In this document: positions 54,330 to 54,460 of the stretch, piece after piece | Numbering within the stretch: the first letter of the stretch is position 1 | How the letters are laid out: each line of letters opens with the position of its first letter | Assembly: GCA_018650465.1 (NCBI GenBank) | Contig: JABIFY010000057.1 | Span: 1-54,460 of the forward strand | DNA from: Alphaproteobacteria bacterium | GTDB lineage: Bacteria > Pseudomonadota > Alphaproteobacteria > UBA2966 | Direction of reading: 5' to 3' | DNA length: 54,460 bases | Notes under the pieces: model-generated | The model's input: only the letters and a program-made list of their open reading frames with translations | What the model was told of the DNA's origin: nothing | Databases searched by the model: none | Program-made: the position numbers and the translations under genes

Positions 54330-54460
54330 CCCCTTTGAGTGGTCCAGAGTAAATGTTAGTGCATGACCGGTTTAAGGTCCATCGGGACGATGGCCTCTGG
54401 AGCCGGTGGGCGATAGCCCAGCGCACTGTGTGGTCTCTTGGTATTGTAGTGTTTTCGCCA
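54325..54460 (-). mobile_element. IS3-family element, 3' end (continues beyond window)
   Basis: A transposase C-terminus followed by a terminal sequence GGCCCCCTTTGAGTGGTCCA (read on the plus strand from 54328) that abuts the HD-GYP gene. The exact boundary is between about 54319 and 54330. The opposite end, terminal repeat and target duplication lie outside. Confidence 0.75.
54356..54460 (-). CDS. IS3-family transposase OrfB, C-terminal fragment
   Basis: 34 codons to TAA at 54356: WRKHYNTKRPHSALGYRPPA then PEAIVPMDLKPVMH. HYNTKRPHSALGYRPPAPE is the standard C-terminal end of IS3-group DDE transposases; the catalytic residues lie outside the window. Confidence 0.85.
   Translation of the reverse strand, partial: WRKHYNTKRPHSALGYRPPAPEAIVPMDLKPVMH

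Overview
The window is a chromosomal segment of an alphaproteobacterium, most likely a Rhodospirillales-like marine lineage (Kiloniella/Sneathiella/Thalassospira-like; genus not determinable from this sequence). The grounds are gene orders typical of the class: rpmF-plsX-fabH-ihfA-merR, rpiB-glyA-nrdR-rib-nusB-thiL, rpoZ-rsh-pyrE-pdxJ-acpS-lepB-rnc-era and smpB-dapA. Others are a C4-pathway 5-aminolevulinate synthase, a K+-independent H+-pyrophosphatase and a RibB protein with a degenerate GTP cyclohydrolase II-like half.

Layout. 1-3083 (-): truncated aldehyde dehydrogenase, glutamine-synthetase-like ligase and a GFA-domain protein. 3348-3424 (-): tRNA-Pro(GGG) with its own promoter and terminator. 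3621-6935 (-): merR-like regulator, ihfA, fabH, plsX, rpmF, then a YceD-like protein and a cytochrome bc1 assembly chaperone (to 8386), divergent from bamE (+). 9235-11307 (-): hppA, followed by a stack of hairpins. 11553-20686 (-): MFS permease, FliL-like membrane protein, and the thiL-nusB-ribH-ribBX-ribE-ribD-nrdR-glyA-rpiB operon (transcribed in the reverse of that listing). 21045-24140 (+): Liv-type solute-binding protein, 3-hydroxybenzoate-6-hydroxylase-like flavoprotein and MaoC-type hydratase. 24141-26535: a two-gene islet of unknown function bounded by two inverted copies of a REP-like hairpin element. 26536-29932 (-): livGFHM transport operon, then a DUF6898-like small protein and hemA. 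31722-33000 (+): ridA and an EamA permease. 33021-34579 (-): MarR regulator and a second EamA permease. 34743-41858 (-): era-rnc-lepB-acpS-pdxJ-pyrE-rsh-rpoZ block, then folK. 42689-45090 (+): NYN RNase, family 5 uracil-DNA glycosylase and a third EamA permease. 45101-47153 (-): molybdopterin oxidoreductase, smpB, dapA. 47259-52832 (+): lytic transglycosylase, HAD dehalogenase, alpha/beta hydrolase, threonine dehydratase and a second hydrolase with an apparent frameshift at its start. 52871-54460 (-): a second FliL-like-pattern protein, and an HD-GYP response regulator cut by an IS3-family insertion at the window edge.

Most of the window is core housekeeping (fatty acid initiation, riboflavin/thiamine/PLP/heme/folate cofactors, ribosome maturation, stringent response). 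The accessory and unusual material is the hairpin-bounded islet with a signal-peptidase-like membrane protein lacking the nucleophile, two families of dispersed hairpins, the frameshifted hydrolase, and the IS-interrupted c-di-GMP phosphodiesterase. No CRISPR array, prophage, plasmid origin or rRNA operon was seen.
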